DNA from: Kitasatospora phosalacinea
Lineage (GTDB): Bacteria > Actinomycetota > Actinomycetes > Streptomycetales > Streptomycetaceae
Direction: 5' to 3'
DNA: 64,000 bases
Assembly (NCBI RefSeq): GCF_000716545.1
Contig: NZ_JNWZ01000010.1
Location: 1 to 64,000 of the forward strand
Below the pieces are notes generated by a model. It saw nothing but the letters and a program-made list of their open reading frames with translations. It had not been told where the DNA came from and did not search any database. A program made the translations under genes and the position numbers. Position 1 is the stretch's first letter, and the number at the start of each line of letters is the position of its first letter. This document shows positions 23,291 through 32,131 of this stretch, piece after piece.

Positions 23291-24058
23291 TCAGCGCGAG
23301 GGGAGGGCGGCGTCCTCCGCAGTGGCCGGCGCGGTGAGCGGCGCGGTGAGCGGCGCCAGCCGGGTCGCGTTGACCAGGGCGCGGGCCACCCGCAGGTCCT
23401 CGCCCTGCTCCGGGTGCCACTGGACGCCGACCGTGAAGCCCGCCCCCTCGACCGCTTCGACGGTGCCGTCCTCGGCGTACGCGCTGACGGTCAGGCCCTC
23501 GCCGAGGCGGGCGACCGCCTGGTGGTGGTAGGTCGGGACGACCACCGACTCCTCCGGCAGCAGGTCCGCGAGCAGGGTGCCGGCCACCGGGCGGACCGCG
23601 TGCCGGCCGTACTCGCCGGGCTCGCCGATGTGGCTCAGCCTCTCGCCGACCACGTCCGGCAGGTGCTGGACCAGCGAGCCGCCGCACACCACGTTCAGCA
23701 GCTGCATGCCCCGGCAGATCCCCAGCAGCGGGGTGCCGGCGGCGAGGGCGGCGCGGATCAGCGCGGCCTCCCACAGGTCGCGCGCGGCCGCGGTGGCCAC
23801 CGTCCTCGGGTGCGGGAGCTCGCCGTACAGGGCCGGGTCGACGTCCTCGCCGCCCGCGATCACCAGCCCGTCCAGCCGGGCCACCACGGCCGCCGCGTGC
23901 TCCGGCGCGTCCGGCGGCAGCATCACGGCGATCCCGCCGGCCTCGCGCACCAGCTCCGGGTAGCGCACGGGGAGCAGCACCGAGCGCATGAGGTCCCACC
24001 GCCCCCAGGCGGCGTCGTTGAGGTAGGTGCTGATGCCGATCACGGGGCGAGAGGTCAT
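23291..24058 (-). CDS. Class I glutamine amidotransferase-like hydrolase (PuuD-like)
   Basis: Gamma-glutamyl-gamma-aminobutyrate-hydrolase-type enzyme of 255 residues (peptidase C26). The nucleophile Cys lies in LLGICRGMQLLN and the catalytic His-Glu in GVQWHPEQ. It would cleave gamma-glutamyl amides in polyamine or amine use. ATG 24058 (MTSRPVIGIS) is chosen over one three codons upstream as homologues start there. The C-terminus ends in short LTAP repeats from a GCGCGGTGAGCG duplication. No puu operon genes are beside it. Confidence 0.9.
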   Translation of the reverse strand: MTSRPVIGISTYLNDAAWGRWDLMRSVLLPVRYPELVREAGGIAVMLPPDAPEHAAAVVARLDGLVIAGGEDVDPALYGELPHPRTVATAAARDLWEAALIRAALAAGTPLLGICRGMQLLNVVCGGSLVQHLPDVVGERLSHIGEPGEYGRHAVRPVAGTLLADLLPEESVVVPTYHHQAVARLGEGLTVSAYAEDGTVEAVEGAGFTVGVQWHPEQGEDLRVARALVNATRLAPLTAPLTAPATAEDAALPSR

Positions 24059-24264
24059 GGCGCGCATTCTGCCGGGCGCTCGCGCGCCCCGCCGCGCGAC
24101 CCACCCCCCTCACGCGCCCCTTCAGGCGCGTGGAGCACAGTGCGCGCCCCTCGGCGGGTCCGGAGGGCGCCGCAGCGGGGGAGGCCGCGCGATTCTCACC
24201 GGAATCTCATCGCCGGACCCCCGTTCGCACCCCCTCGCTGATTTCCCGCTTATCCGCCGCCCCC

Positions 24265-24270
24265 TAGGGT
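24265..24270 (+). promoter_or_regulatory. -10 element of leaderless DUF2510 gene
   Basis: TAGGGT ends seven bases before the GTG start at 24278 and there is no Shine-Dalgarno, the pattern of leaderless actinobacterial transcripts. Confidence 0.65.
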
Positions 24271-24277
24271 CTCTGTC

Positions 24278-25393
24278 GTGAGCGAGCAGCAGATTCCGGC
24301 CGGGTGGTACCCGGATCCGGTCGACACCGACAGCGACCCCCGCCCCCAGCGCTGGTGGGACGGCAAGGGTTGGACCGCCGAGACCCGCCCGGCCCCGGAG
24401 ACCCCGGCGGCGCCCGCGGCTGCCCCCGCCTCCGGCCCCACCGCCGGGACGGACGACACCGCCGTCCTCGAGGGCACCGTGCTGGACGCCTCCGGGCAGA
24501 CCGTGAACTACCCCCCGCTGCCCCCGTACGCCGGGCAGTTCGGGGCGAAGCCGGCCCGCGCCCGGCCGCCGAAGCCGGTGCTGGTCGCCGCCTCGGTCGC
24601 CGCCGTGCTGGGCCTCGCGATCGGCTCCGGCGTCACCTACCTGGTGATGGACGGCCACCACGACAAGAAGGGCACCGCCGCCGCGCAGAGCAGCGACGGG
24701 CGCCGGGGCGGCAACGGCTTCAACGGCTTCGGCGGCGGCGGCGGGGAGGGCGGCAGCGGCAAGACCATCCCCGACAACCCGTTCGGCGGCGGCAGCGGCA
24801 GCAGCGGGGGCAACGGCAACGGCGGCAGCGGGAAGAACGGCCAGGGCAACGGCAACGGCAACGGCGACGGCACCGGACGGAACGCCAAGGCCGCCATCGA
24901 CATGGTCAACGGCATCTCGCTGCCGATCCCGAGCGGCTGGGAGGGCGGCACCGTCGAGGGCGGTTACGCCGGCATGTACACCGGCAGCTACACCTGCGCC
25001 GACGGGTCGGACAACTGCTCGCTGGGCGGCGTGTCCACCGCCCGCCTCAAGGGCACCGACGCCAAGCAGGCCGCCCAGGACGACATCGCGGACGCCGCGA
25101 AGCAGTCGTACGGCGACCTGAACGGCCACCAGGAGCTGAAGAGCGAGGCCGTCAAGGTGGCCGGGCGCGACGGCTACCTGGTGCGCTGGAAGGTCGACGT
25201 GGCGAAGGGCAACCCGGGCTACGTGGAGACGGTGGTCTTCCCGACCGCCGACGGCAAGGCGCTGACCGCCGTCCACTTCGGCTTCGACATCGCCGACAAG
25301 GCGCCCGGCCTGGACCAGATGGACACCATCCTGAAGGGCATCACCAAGGTCGACGCCGGCTCCCTCGGCGGCGGCCCCGGCACCACCACCTGA
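24278..25393 (+). CDS. DUF2510 membrane protein with Gly-rich linker
   Basis: Protein of 371 residues. The N-terminal DUF2510 motif (IPAGWYPDP...QRWWDGKGWTAETRPAP) is followed by a Pro/Ala region, one transmembrane helix (about residues 105-127, LVAASVAAVLGLAIGSGVTYLV), a Gly/Asn/Ser-rich linker and an extracytoplasmic C-terminal domain with a CADGSDNC cysteine pair. Topology inferred: cytoplasmic N-terminus, exported C-terminus. Leaderless GTG start. Function unknown; DUF2510 occurs in many actinobacterial membrane proteins. Confidence 0.88.
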   Translation: MSEQQIPAGWYPDPVDTDSDPRPQRWWDGKGWTAETRPAPETPAAPAAAPASGPTAGTDDTAVLEGTVLDASGQTVNYPPLPPYAGQFGAKPARARPPKPVLVAASVAAVLGLAIGSGVTYLVMDGHHDKKGTAAAQSSDGRRGGNGFNGFGGGGGEGGSGKTIPDNPFGGGSGSSGGNGNGGSGKNGQGNGNGNGDGTGRNAKAAIDMVNGISLPIPSGWEGGTVEGGYAGMYTGSYTCADGSDNCSLGGVSTARLKGTDAKQAAQDDIADAAKQSYGDLNGHQELKSEAVKVAGRDGYLVRWKVDVAKGNPGYVETVVFPTADGKALTAVHFGFDIADKAPGLDQMDTILKGITKVDAGSLGGGPGTTT

Positions 25394-25414
25394 CGGCCGA
25401 CCGGCGCGCCCGGC

Positions 25415-26590
25415 TCAACCCCCTTCCCGCAACAGCGTGTTGAGCCGGGCCGCCTGCCGGATCAGGTGCTCCCGCTCGGCCGCCGTCCCGGCCTCGCGGG
25501 CGGCCCGCGCGTACAGCCCGGCGGCCGCCGGCAGCTCGCCGGCCCGCTCGTGCAGGTACGCCCGGGCGGCGGTGTGGCGGGGCAGCGTCCCGTCGAGCGC
25601 GGCGAGGGCGGCCAGGCCCGCGCGGGGCCCGTCCGCCTCGCCGACGGCGACGGCCCGGTTGAGGCGCACCACCGGGTTGTCGGTGAGCGCCGCCAGCTCG
25701 TCGTACCACTCGACGATCTGCACCCAGTCCGTCTCGGCGGCGGTCGGCGCGTCCGCGTGCAGGGCGGCGATCGCGGCCTGGGCCTGGTACTCGCCGAGCC
25801 GGTCGCGGGCCAGCGCCGCCTGCAGGACGGCGACGCCCTCGGCGATGGCGGCGGTGTCCCAGCGGGTGCGGTCCTGCTCGGCCAGCGGCACCAGGCTGCC
25901 GTCCGGCGCGGTCCGCCCGGCCCGGCGGGCGTGGTGCAGCAGCATCAGCGCCAGCAGGCCGGAGACCTCCGGGTGGTCGGTCCGGGCCGCCAGCTGCCGG
26001 GTCAGCCGGATCGCCTCGGCCGCCAGGTCGACGTCCCCCGAGTAGCCCTCGTTGAAGACCAGGTACAGCACCCGCAGCACCGTCGCCACGTCCCCCGGCC
26101 GGTCCAGCCGCACGCCCGCGACGGTCCGCTTGGCCCGCGAGATGCGCTGCGCCATGGTCGCCTCCGGCACCAGGTACGCGGCGGCGATCTGCCGAGTGGT
26201 GAGCCCGCCGACCGCGCGCAGCGTCAGCGCCACCGCCGAGGAGGGCGTCAGCGACGGGTGCGCGCACAGGAAGTACAGCCGCAGCGAGTCGTCGGTGTCC
26301 GGCACCGGTCCGGGCCCCGGCTCCTCCTCCACCGCGTCCTCGCGGCGGCGGCGCGCGCTGTCGGCCCGCGCCGCGTCCAGGAACCGCCGCCACGCGACGG
26401 TCACCAGCCAGCCCTTCGGGTCCCGCGGGGGCTCGTCCGGCCAGCGCCGGACGGCCTCCAACAGGGCCTCCTGGACGGCGTCCTCGGCCGCCGCGAAGTC
26501 CGCCCCGCGACGGACCAGGACGGCCAGCACCTCGGGGGTCAGGACGCGCAGCAGCGACTCGTCCACGGCCGAGGACGCCATCCCGCTCAC
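25415..26590 (-). CDS. ECF sigma factor with C-terminal extension (DUF6596 type)
   Basis: RNA polymerase sigma factor of 391 residues. Region 2 is near the N-terminus (FAAAEDAVQEALLEAVRRWPDEPPRDPKGWLVTVAWRRFLD reads through 2.1-2.4) and region 4 is LTLRAVGGLTTRQIAAAYLV...MAQRISRAK. The remaining 220 or so residues are the helical extension (VLYLVFNEGYSGD...) of ECF sigma factors paired with YCII proteins. GTG start overlaps the YCII stop by four bases. The pair probably responds to a small-molecule or oxidative signal; the YCII protein is the likely modulator. Confidence 0.93.
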   Translation of the reverse strand: MSGMASSAVDESLLRVLTPEVLAVLVRRGADFAAAEDAVQEALLEAVRRWPDEPPRDPKGWLVTVAWRRFLDAARADSARRRREDAVEEEPGPGPVPDTDDSLRLYFLCAHPSLTPSSAVALTLRAVGGLTTRQIAAAYLVPEATMAQRISRAKRTVAGVRLDRPGDVATVLRVLYLVFNEGYSGDVDLAAEAIRLTRQLAARTDHPEVSGLLALMLLHHARRAGRTAPDGSLVPLAEQDRTRWDTAAIAEGVAVLQAALARDRLGEYQAQAAIAALHADAPTAAETDWVQIVEWYDELAALTDNPVVRLNRAVAVGEADGPRAGLAALAALDGTLPRHTAARAYLHERAGELPAAAGLYARAAREAGTAAEREHLIRQAARLNTLLREGG

Positions 26591-26994
26591 TCCGTGACGG
26601 TCGGCGGTTCGGACATCACCGGGCGCAGCTCCAGCCACTCGCGGATCGGCACCCCGCCCGCGCCCGGCGCCGCCGACAGCTCGGCGGCCAGCTCCAGCGC
26701 CCGCTCCCGGCTGTCCACGTCGATGATCATCCAGCCGGCGATCAGGTCCTTGGTCTCCGCGAACGGCCCGTCGGTCACCGGCGGCTTCCCCTCCCCGCCG
26801 TACTGCACCCACGTCCCCTCGGGCGCGAGCCCCTGCGCGTCCACGAACTCGCCGGTCCGCTCCAGCTTGGCGGCGAAGTCCCGCATGTACCGGATGTGCG
26901 CGTCGACCTCCGCGGGCGTCCACCGCTCCATCGGCACGAAGCCCTCCGGCACCGGCGCGCCGCGGTAGTGCTTGAGCATCAGGTACTTGGCCAT
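26587..26994 (-). CDS. YCII-family protein, sigma-factor partner
   Basis: Protein of 135 residues of the YciI/DGPF fold (ferredoxin-like dimer). Seen: YLMLKHYRGAP, GEFVDAQGLAP, VTDGPFAETKDLIAGWMIIDVDS, the DGPF signature being diagnostic. GAGGAG lies eight bases before ATG 26994. Always found next to this ECF sigma type and presumed to modulate it or bind its ligand. Confidence 0.92.
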   Translation of the reverse strand: MAKYLMLKHYRGAPVPEGFVPMERWTPAEVDAHIRYMRDFAAKLERTGEFVDAQGLAPEGTWVQYGGEGKPPVTDGPFAETKDLIAGWMIIDVDSRERALELAAELSAAPGAGGVPIREWLELRPVMSEPPTVTE

Positions 26995-27078
26995 GGGTCC
27001 CACTCCTCGGTCCTGGTGCGGCCCATTGTGGCCGCCTTCACCCCTGGGACGGAGCAGCTCACGGGTTCTCGACACGGA

Positions 27079-27109
27079 CGCGGAGAAAATCTTCCGGAGT
27101 TTCTCCGCG
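27079..27109 (-). terminator. Hairpin after PLP racemase-like gene
   Basis: Ten-base-pair stem CGCGGAGAAA / TTTCTCCGCG with an 11-base loop, 50 bp beyond the stop of the minus-strand gene at 27161. Confidence 0.75.
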
Positions 27110-27160
27110 CCCGCCGACCGGCACCGGGGCGGCTCGGCGGCGGCGCGGCCCCGGTCGGCG

Positions 27161-28381
27161 TCACAGGAAGGTGCGGCCCTCGCCCCGGTAGGTCGGCACG
27201 GTGGCGGTGACGGTGTCGCCCTCGATCAGGTGCAGCCGCTCGAAGCGCTCGCACAGTTCGCCCGCCTTCGCGTGCCGGAACCACACCCGGTCGCCGATCA
27301 GCAGGTCGTCCGCCGCCGAGCCGAGCAGCGGCGTCTGCACCTCGCCCGCGCCCTCCTGCGGGTCGTAGCGCAGGCCGGCCGGCAGGTACGGGACGGGGGA
27401 GCGGTCCGCGCCCGCCGGGCCGGACGCCGGGTACCCGCCGCCCAGCACCGTCACCACGCCCACCCCGGGGCGCCGCACCACCGGCTGCGCGAACAGCGCG
27501 GCCGGGCGGCCGCGGAACGCCCGGTAGTTGTCGAACAGCCGGGGCACGAACAGGCCCGAACCGGCCGCCACCTCGGTCACCGCGCGCTCCGCGACGGTCG
27601 ACTCCACGCTGCCGGTGCCGCCGCCGTTCACGAACTCCAACTCGGCGACCTCGCGCACCCGCCGCACCACCTCGGCGCGCCGCGCCGCCAGTTCGGAGCG
27701 CGCCTTCGCCTGCATCAGCCGCACCGCCGCCGACCGCAGCGGCCGCCCGGGCACCGCGTCCCCGACACCGGCCACGTGGCCCTCGTACGCCATCAGCCCG
27801 ACCACCTCGAACCCCGGGCGGCGGCCCACCAGTTCGGCGAACCGGCCCAGCTGCTCGGGCGTCCGCAGCGGCGAGCGCCGCGCGCCCACCCGCACCCGGC
27901 CGCCCAGCAGGTGCAGCGAGGTGTCCAGCTCCAGGCAGACCCGGACCGTCGCCGGGCCCTTCCGGGCGGCGTCGATCAGGTCCAGCTGGGCCACGTCGTC
28001 CACCACCACGCTGACCTGCCGCGCCAGCTCCGGATCGGCGGTCAGCCGCCCGTACGCGGCCCGGTCCGCCGACGGGTACGCCAGCAGCACGTCGGTGAAC
28101 CCGGACTCCACCAGCCAGAGCGTCTCCGCCAGGGTGAAGCTCATCACCCCCGCGAACCCGTCCAGCTCCAGCACCCGCTCCAGCAGCGCCCGGCACCGCA
28201 CCGACTTCGACGCCACCCGGATCGGCTTCCCGCCCGCGCGGCGCACCAAGTCCGCCGCGTTCGCGTCGAACGCCGCCAGGTCGACGACGGCCAGCGGCGC
28301 GTCCAGGTGCGCCGTCGCCCGGTCGTACCGGGCCCGGTCGGAGACGGTTCCGCCGGCCGCAGCGGTCTCAACGAGTGCCAT
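27161..28381 (-). CDS. PLP amino-acid deaminase/racemase-like (D-threonine aldolase superfamily)
   Basis: Fold-type III PLP enzyme of 406 residues with an alanine-racemase N-terminal barrel (PLAVVDLAAFDANAADLV) and a D-threonine-aldolase-like C-terminal domain. The PLP lysine is in IRVASKSVRCR; VNGGGTGS is the phosphate-binding Gly-rich loop. ATG 28381 gives the homologue-like MALVETAAAGG N-terminus. Acts on a D- or beta-hydroxy-amino acid in the cytosol; exact substrate cannot be told. Monocistronic. Confidence 0.88.
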   Translation of the reverse strand: MALVETAAAGGTVSDRARYDRATAHLDAPLAVVDLAAFDANAADLVRRAGGKPIRVASKSVRCRALLERVLELDGFAGVMSFTLAETLWLVESGFTDVLLAYPSADRAAYGRLTADPELARQVSVVVDDVAQLDLIDAARKGPATVRVCLELDTSLHLLGGRVRVGARRSPLRTPEQLGRFAELVGRRPGFEVVGLMAYEGHVAGVGDAVPGRPLRSAAVRLMQAKARSELAARRAEVVRRVREVAELEFVNGGGTGSVESTVAERAVTEVAAGSGLFVPRLFDNYRAFRGRPAALFAQPVVRRPGVGVVTVLGGGYPASGPAGADRSPVPYLPAGLRYDPQEGAGEVQTPLLGSAADDLLIGDRVWFRHAKAGELCERFERLHLIEGDTVTATVPTYRGEGRTFL

Positions 28382-28447
28382 GGCCGCAGACTGCCACATC
28401 CCCCTACCGGGCGGTAGATCCACCGGACCCCCAATCCGCGACGCCCG

Positions 28448-29512
28448 CTACCGGGCGGTGGGCGCCGTGTGCAGCGTGCGCAGGCGCCCCGGCTCCGCCG
28501 GGTCCCGGTCGACCACCCGGACGGGCGGCCAGGCCCACTGCCACACCCCGCTGCCCGGCACCCGGGAGAAGCGGACCGTCCCCCGGGTGCCCGCCACCTC
28601 GACGTCCGACCAGCGCACCCCGCCGCCGGGGCGCAGGGCCCGCGCCAGCACGGCCACCGCGTCCCAGCCCTCGAACGCGACGAACGACGGCGCGCCGCCC
28701 AGCGGTTCGCGCAGCTCCGCGTCGACCCGGGCGCCGACCGGGGTGAGCTCCTCGGGCAGGTAGCTCAGGAACGGCACCCCGGCGCCGTCCGCGCCCAGCA
28801 GCTCCAGCCACTCCGCGAACTCCGGCTGCCCGGCCGGCGCCCCCAGCAGCAGCCCGCGCAGCCGCCGGTCGCGCCGCACCGCCCGGACGATCGGCACCGC
28901 CGGATCCGGGTGCCCGGCGAGCAGCAGCAGCGCGCTCGCCCCGCTGCCCGCCACCGCGTCGCACAGCGTCCGGGGCGTCCGTCCGCGCAGGTCGAACGCC
29001 ACCACCTCCCCGTCGTGCGCCGCGAAGCGTCCGCGCAGCACCTCCGTCCCCGCCGCCCAGTACCCGCCCGGGCCGGCGGCCACCGCGACCCGGCGGTGGC
29101 CCGCGCCGAGCAGGAAGTCCGCGTAGGCCCGCCAGCCGTACGACTGCGCCGGGGCGAGCCGCGCCACCCACCGGGCGGGCGCGTCGACCAGGCCGTCCAG
29201 CACCGCCGAGGAGCACAGGTACGGCAGGCCCAGCGCCTCGGCCCGCTCCGCCACCGCCCGGGCCACCACGCTGTGGTACTCGCCCACCAGCGCCGCCGCC
29301 CCCAGCCCGGCCAGCTCGCCGACCGCCTCCGCCGCCCGCGCCGGGTCCGCCGCCGTGTCCCGCACCAGCAGCTCGACCGGCCGCCCGTCGATCCCGCCCG
29401 CCGCGTTGACGTCCCGGACGCCCAGCTCCAGCCCGGCCAGCAGCTGCCGCCCCGCCGCCACCCACCCGGGCGGGCTCAACGGCACCAGCGCCCCGACCCG
29501 CACCGCCGACAT
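28448..29512 (-). CDS. Leu/Ile/Val-binding-type protein without signal peptide
   Basis: Periplasmic-binding-protein type I fold (Peripla_BP_6), 354 residues. The N-terminus MSAVRVGALVPLSPPGWVAAG starts directly in the first beta strand, leaving no signal peptide or lipobox. Further family segments are LELGVRDVNAAGGIDGRPVELLVRD and LVGEYHSVVARA. No permease genes are near. It is probably a cytoplasmic ligand sensor, as AmiC is in Pseudomonas, or an orphan. GGAG lies upstream of ATG. It overlaps no other gene and is followed closely (4 bp upstream) by the serine-hydrolase gene. Confidence 0.85.
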   Translation of the reverse strand: MSAVRVGALVPLSPPGWVAAGRQLLAGLELGVRDVNAAGGIDGRPVELLVRDTAADPARAAEAVGELAGLGAAALVGEYHSVVARAVAERAEALGLPYLCSSAVLDGLVDAPARWVARLAPAQSYGWRAYADFLLGAGHRRVAVAAGPGGYWAAGTEVLRGRFAAHDGEVVAFDLRGRTPRTLCDAVAGSGASALLLLAGHPDPAVPIVRAVRRDRRLRGLLLGAPAGQPEFAEWLELLGADGAGVPFLSYLPEELTPVGARVDAELREPLGGAPSFVAFEGWDAVAVLARALRPGGGVRWSDVEVAGTRGTVRFSRVPGSGVWQWAWPPVRVVDRDPAEPGRLRTLHTAPTAR

Positions 29513-29516
29513 CCCG

Positions 29517-30191
29517 TCAACTCCCTCCGTCCGCAGACCGTGCCGCCCTCACCGTACCCACCGCCCAGCGCGCCGCCGACTCCACCGCCACCACGCCCCG
29601 CGCCAGCTCCGGCCAGCCGTCGGAGACCACCGCCACCAGCGTCCCGTCCGCCAGCGCGCCGAAGCTGCCGACCACCCACAGCCCGGTCGCGCTCCGCGGC
29701 AGCCACCCGTTCTTCAACCCGGTCGCCCCCGCCGCCGACACCCCCCACGCCTGCTCCGGCACCACCCGCCCCATCAGCCCGGCCAGCCACCGCCGCCCGG
29801 GCAGCGCCCCGTCCGCCGCGAAGACCTGCCGCAGCAGCCGGACCCGGTCGCCGGCGCTGGTGGTGGTCAGCCCCCAGTACCCGTCCCGCCCGGCGGCGGT
29901 CTCCACCAGCCCGAGCGCCCGGTAGGCCGCGTCCAGCCCGGGGGCGCCGCCGACCAGCAGGTACAGCTCGCTCGCCGCCGCGTTGTCGCTGCGGACGATC
30001 GACAGCTCGGCCAACTCCCGCTCGCCGTCCGTCAGTCCGCCGTCGCCGCCGTGGCGCAGCAGCAGCGCCGCGACCAGGTCCACCTTCACCGTGCTGGCCG
30101 TCACGAACAGTCCGCCGCCGCGCACCGCGGCCGCGCCCGTCCCGGGCACCGCGGCCGCCACCGCCAACCGTCCGCACCGTTCCACCGGCAC
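29517..30191 (-). CDS. Class A beta-lactamase-like serine hydrolase, short N-terminus
   Basis: Serine acyl-enzyme-type hydrolase of 224 residues. The three motifs are visible: SxxK as Ser33-Thr-Val-Lys36, SDN at 68-70, and KNG in place of KTG (GLKNGW). Normal class A enzymes have about 30 more residues before SxxK plus a signal peptide; here neither exists and the divergent gene begins only 50 bp away, leaving no room. It is probably cytoplasmic and not a true beta-lactamase, or an N-terminally reduced relict. ATG 30191 is the only sensible start. Confidence 0.8.
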   Translation of the reverse strand: MPVERCGRLAVAAAVPGTGAAAVRGGGLFVTASTVKVDLVAALLLRHGGDGGLTDGERELAELSIVRSDNAAASELYLLVGGAPGLDAAYRALGLVETAAGRDGYWGLTTTSAGDRVRLLRQVFAADGALPGRRWLAGLMGRVVPEQAWGVSAAGATGLKNGWLPRSATGLWVVGSFGALADGTLVAVVSDGWPELARGVVAVESAARWAVGTVRAARSADGGS

Positions 30192-30228
30192 ACCTCCTCC
30201 AGCGTCCGTCCCCCGGATAAACGTGGCA

Positions 30229-30234
30229 TACGCT
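30229..30234 (+). promoter_or_regulatory. -10 element of leaderless SseB-like gene
   Basis: TACGCT, six bases before the GTG at 30241, without any Shine-Dalgarno. Confidence 0.6.
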
Positions 30235-30240
30235 CACGGG

Positions 30241-31002
30241 GTGGAGCGCAAGAACATCCCCGATCCCGGTTTCGCCGAGGACGACGGCACCGCCGACCCC
30301 GCCCTCGCCGCGGCCCTCACCGCCTGGCAGCAGGACCCGGCCACCGAGCCGGACCTGCTGGCGGCCCTCACCCCGAGCCGGCTGATGGTGCCGATCGTGG
30401 CGCTGCTCGGCGAGGTCGAGGTGGGCGCCGACGGGCACCGGCACGAGAAGACCAGCGACATGGCCGTCCCGGTGGTGGAGGCTCCGGACGGCCGCCGGGC
30501 CCTGCCCGCGTTCACCTCGCTGGCGACCATGGCCGCCTGGCGCGCGGACGCCCGCCCGGCCCCGGTGGCGGCCCCGCAGGCCGCGATGGTGGCGTTCTCC
30601 GAGCGCGCCGACACCCTGCTCGTCGACCCGGCCGGGCCGGTCACCTACCGGCTGTCCGGCGCCCGGCTGCGCGCCGTCGCGGAGAACCGCCGCTACCTCC
30701 CGCCGCTCCGCGACCCGGAGGTGCGGCAGGCCCTGCGCACCCTCCTCGCCGCCGAACCCGCCGTCGCCGCCGCCCACCTCACCCCGGCCCCGGACGCCGA
30801 CGCCACCCTGGCCCTCGTCCTGGCCGACCCGGCGGCGGACCCCGCCGCCGTCCAGTCCCTCGCCGCCCGCCTCGGCCGGTCCCTCGCCGCCGACCCCACC
30901 CTGCGGGTCCGCCTCGACCGGGGCCTGCAACTCGCCTTCCTGGCCCGCCACCCCGAACAGGCGCCCTTCTACGCCGCGAGCGCTGCGAACGCGCACGAGT
31001 GA
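30241..31002 (+). CDS. SseB-family protein
   Basis: Cytosolic protein of 253 residues with the SseB N-terminal domain (LMVPIVALLGEVEV, MAVPVVEAPDGRRALPAFTSLATMAAW, TLLVDPAGPVTYRLSG). Streptomyces genomes usually carry several of these; their role is not established, although they are often near translation genes. GTG start is leaderless. The stop overlaps the start of a 75-residue ORF. Confidence 0.85.
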   Translation: MERKNIPDPGFAEDDGTADPALAAALTAWQQDPATEPDLLAALTPSRLMVPIVALLGEVEVGADGHRHEKTSDMAVPVVEAPDGRRALPAFTSLATMAAWRADARPAPVAAPQAAMVAFSERADTLLVDPAGPVTYRLSGARLRAVAENRRYLPPLRDPEVRQALRTLLAAEPAVAAAHLTPAPDADATLALVLADPAADPAAVQSLAARLGRSLAADPTLRVRLDRGLQLAFLARHPEQAPFYAASAANAHE

Positions 31003-31226
31003 AGTCGCGCGACACCTGGTCCCACCTGGACGGTGCCCGGGGCGTCGACCGCCGCGCCGACGCCGGCCGCGCCGACTTCGGCGGCCGGTGGATCGACCGC
31101 ATCTCCACCGGCAACGACGACCTCGTCCACTACGACGTCGACGGCGGCCCGGTGGAGATCGAGCGCCGGCACGACACCGCCTTCCCCGACCAGCCGCCCC
31201 GGGCGAAGTCCGTCCAGGTCCTCTGA
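30999..31226 (+). CDS. Small hypothetical protein coupled to SseB-like gene
   Basis: A 75-residue ORF whose GTG overlaps the SseB-like TGA (GTGA), the same coupling seen elsewhere here. It is charged and soluble (GRWIDRISTGNDDLVHYDVDG, split here for length), with no recognised domain. It stops four bases before the end of the convergent regulator gene. Supported by coupling and codon pattern only. Confidence 0.55.
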   Translation: MKSRDTWSHLDGARGVDRRADAGRADFGGRWIDRISTGNDDLVHYDVDGGPVEIERRHDTAFPDQPPRAKSVQVL

Positions 31227-31230
31227 CCGG

Positions 31231-32088
31231 TCACCCGCCGGACGCCGGGGCACCGGCCGCCGGGGCCTCGGGCCCGGCGGCCGGGAGCGCCGCCAGCCGC
31301 CGCAGCTTCCCCTCGCTGTCGCTGCCCCGGTCGGGGTAGTAGACGACCAGGATGACGTCCTCGACGGGCAGCTTGTCGCGGTGCAGGCGCAGCTCGCCGA
31401 CGACCGGGTGGTGGAGCGTGGTGGTCCCGCCGCCGAGGCCGCGCACGTCGTGGCGGGCCCACAGGGTGCGGAACCGCTGGCTGGAGAGCGCGAGCTCCCC
31501 GACGAGTTCGACGAACCTGGGGTTGTCGGTGTCGTCCCCGATCGAGGTGCGCAGGGCGGCGACGAAGTCGGCGGTGGCCTTCGTCCAGTCCTGGTGGAAG
31601 GACCGCTCCTCGGGATCGAGGAGCAGGGAGCGGAGCCGGTTCTCGCCGGGCCGCAGGCGCGGGGAGAGCGCCAGGGCCGTCGGGTTGGCGGCCAGCACGT
31701 CGAACGCCCGCCCCTCGACGAACGCGGGCACCGGCAGCTGGGCGAGCAGCTCGTGCAGGCGCGCCGGCACGTGTTCGGGCCGCCTGCGGCGCGGCGCCCG
31801 CGGGCGGCCCGCGGCGAGGCCGAGCAGGTACGTCCGTTCGACGTCGTCGAGCCGCAGGACGCGGGCCAGCGCGGCGAGCACCTGGGGCGAGGGGTTCTTG
31901 TCGCGGCCCCGCTCCAGGCGCAGGTAGTAGTCGGGGCTGATCCCGGCGAGCAGCGCGACCTCCTCCCGGCGCAGGCCGGGCACGCGGCGGTTCCCGCCCG
32001 GCGGGAGCCCCGCCTGCTCGGGGGAGACCAGTTCGCGCCGGGCGCGCAGGTAGCCGCCGAGCCGGTTGCCGGATTCCTCGTCCTTCAT
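31231..32088 (-). CDS. XRE-type regulator with MmyB-like ligand domain
   Basis: Transcription factor of 285 residues. The helix-turn-helix spans about 14-85 (LRREEVALLAGISPDYYLRLERGRD), followed by a PAS-like MmyB ligand domain (VEGRAFDVLAANPTALAL...FHQDWTKATADFVAALR...FRTLWARHDV, in separate blocks). Such regulators typically repress a divergent short-chain dehydrogenase, which is exactly the neighbour here. Start at 32088 is leaderless (TACGGT six bases away). Three tandem 16-bp repeats in the shared promoter are the probable operator. Confidence 0.93.
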   Translation of the reverse strand: MKDEESGNRLGGYLRARRELVSPEQAGLPPGGNRRVPGLRREEVALLAGISPDYYLRLERGRDKNPSPQVLAALARVLRLDDVERTYLLGLAAGRPRAPRRRRPEHVPARLHELLAQLPVPAFVEGRAFDVLAANPTALALSPRLRPGENRLRSLLLDPEERSFHQDWTKATADFVAALRTSIGDDTDNPRFVELVGELALSSQRFRTLWARHDVRGLGGGTTTLHHPVVGELRLHRDKLPVEDVILVVYYPDRGSDSEGKLRRLAALPAAGPEAPAAGAPASGG

Positions 32089-32094
32089 GCCGCC

Positions 32095-32100
32095 ACCGTA
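32095..32100 (-). promoter_or_regulatory. -10 element of leaderless MmyB-type regulator
   Basis: Minus-strand TACGGT ends six bases before the ATG at 32088; no ribosome-binding site. Confidence 0.6.
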
Positions 32101-32131
32101 GTGCGGTGCGCCCGCTCCAGCGGGGGCCCTG

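Noticed and set aside
29983..30240. Upstream extension of the SseB-like gene to 29983
   Set aside because: It would overlap the beta-lactamase-like gene on the other strand; the leaderless GTG at 30241 fits the family N-terminus.
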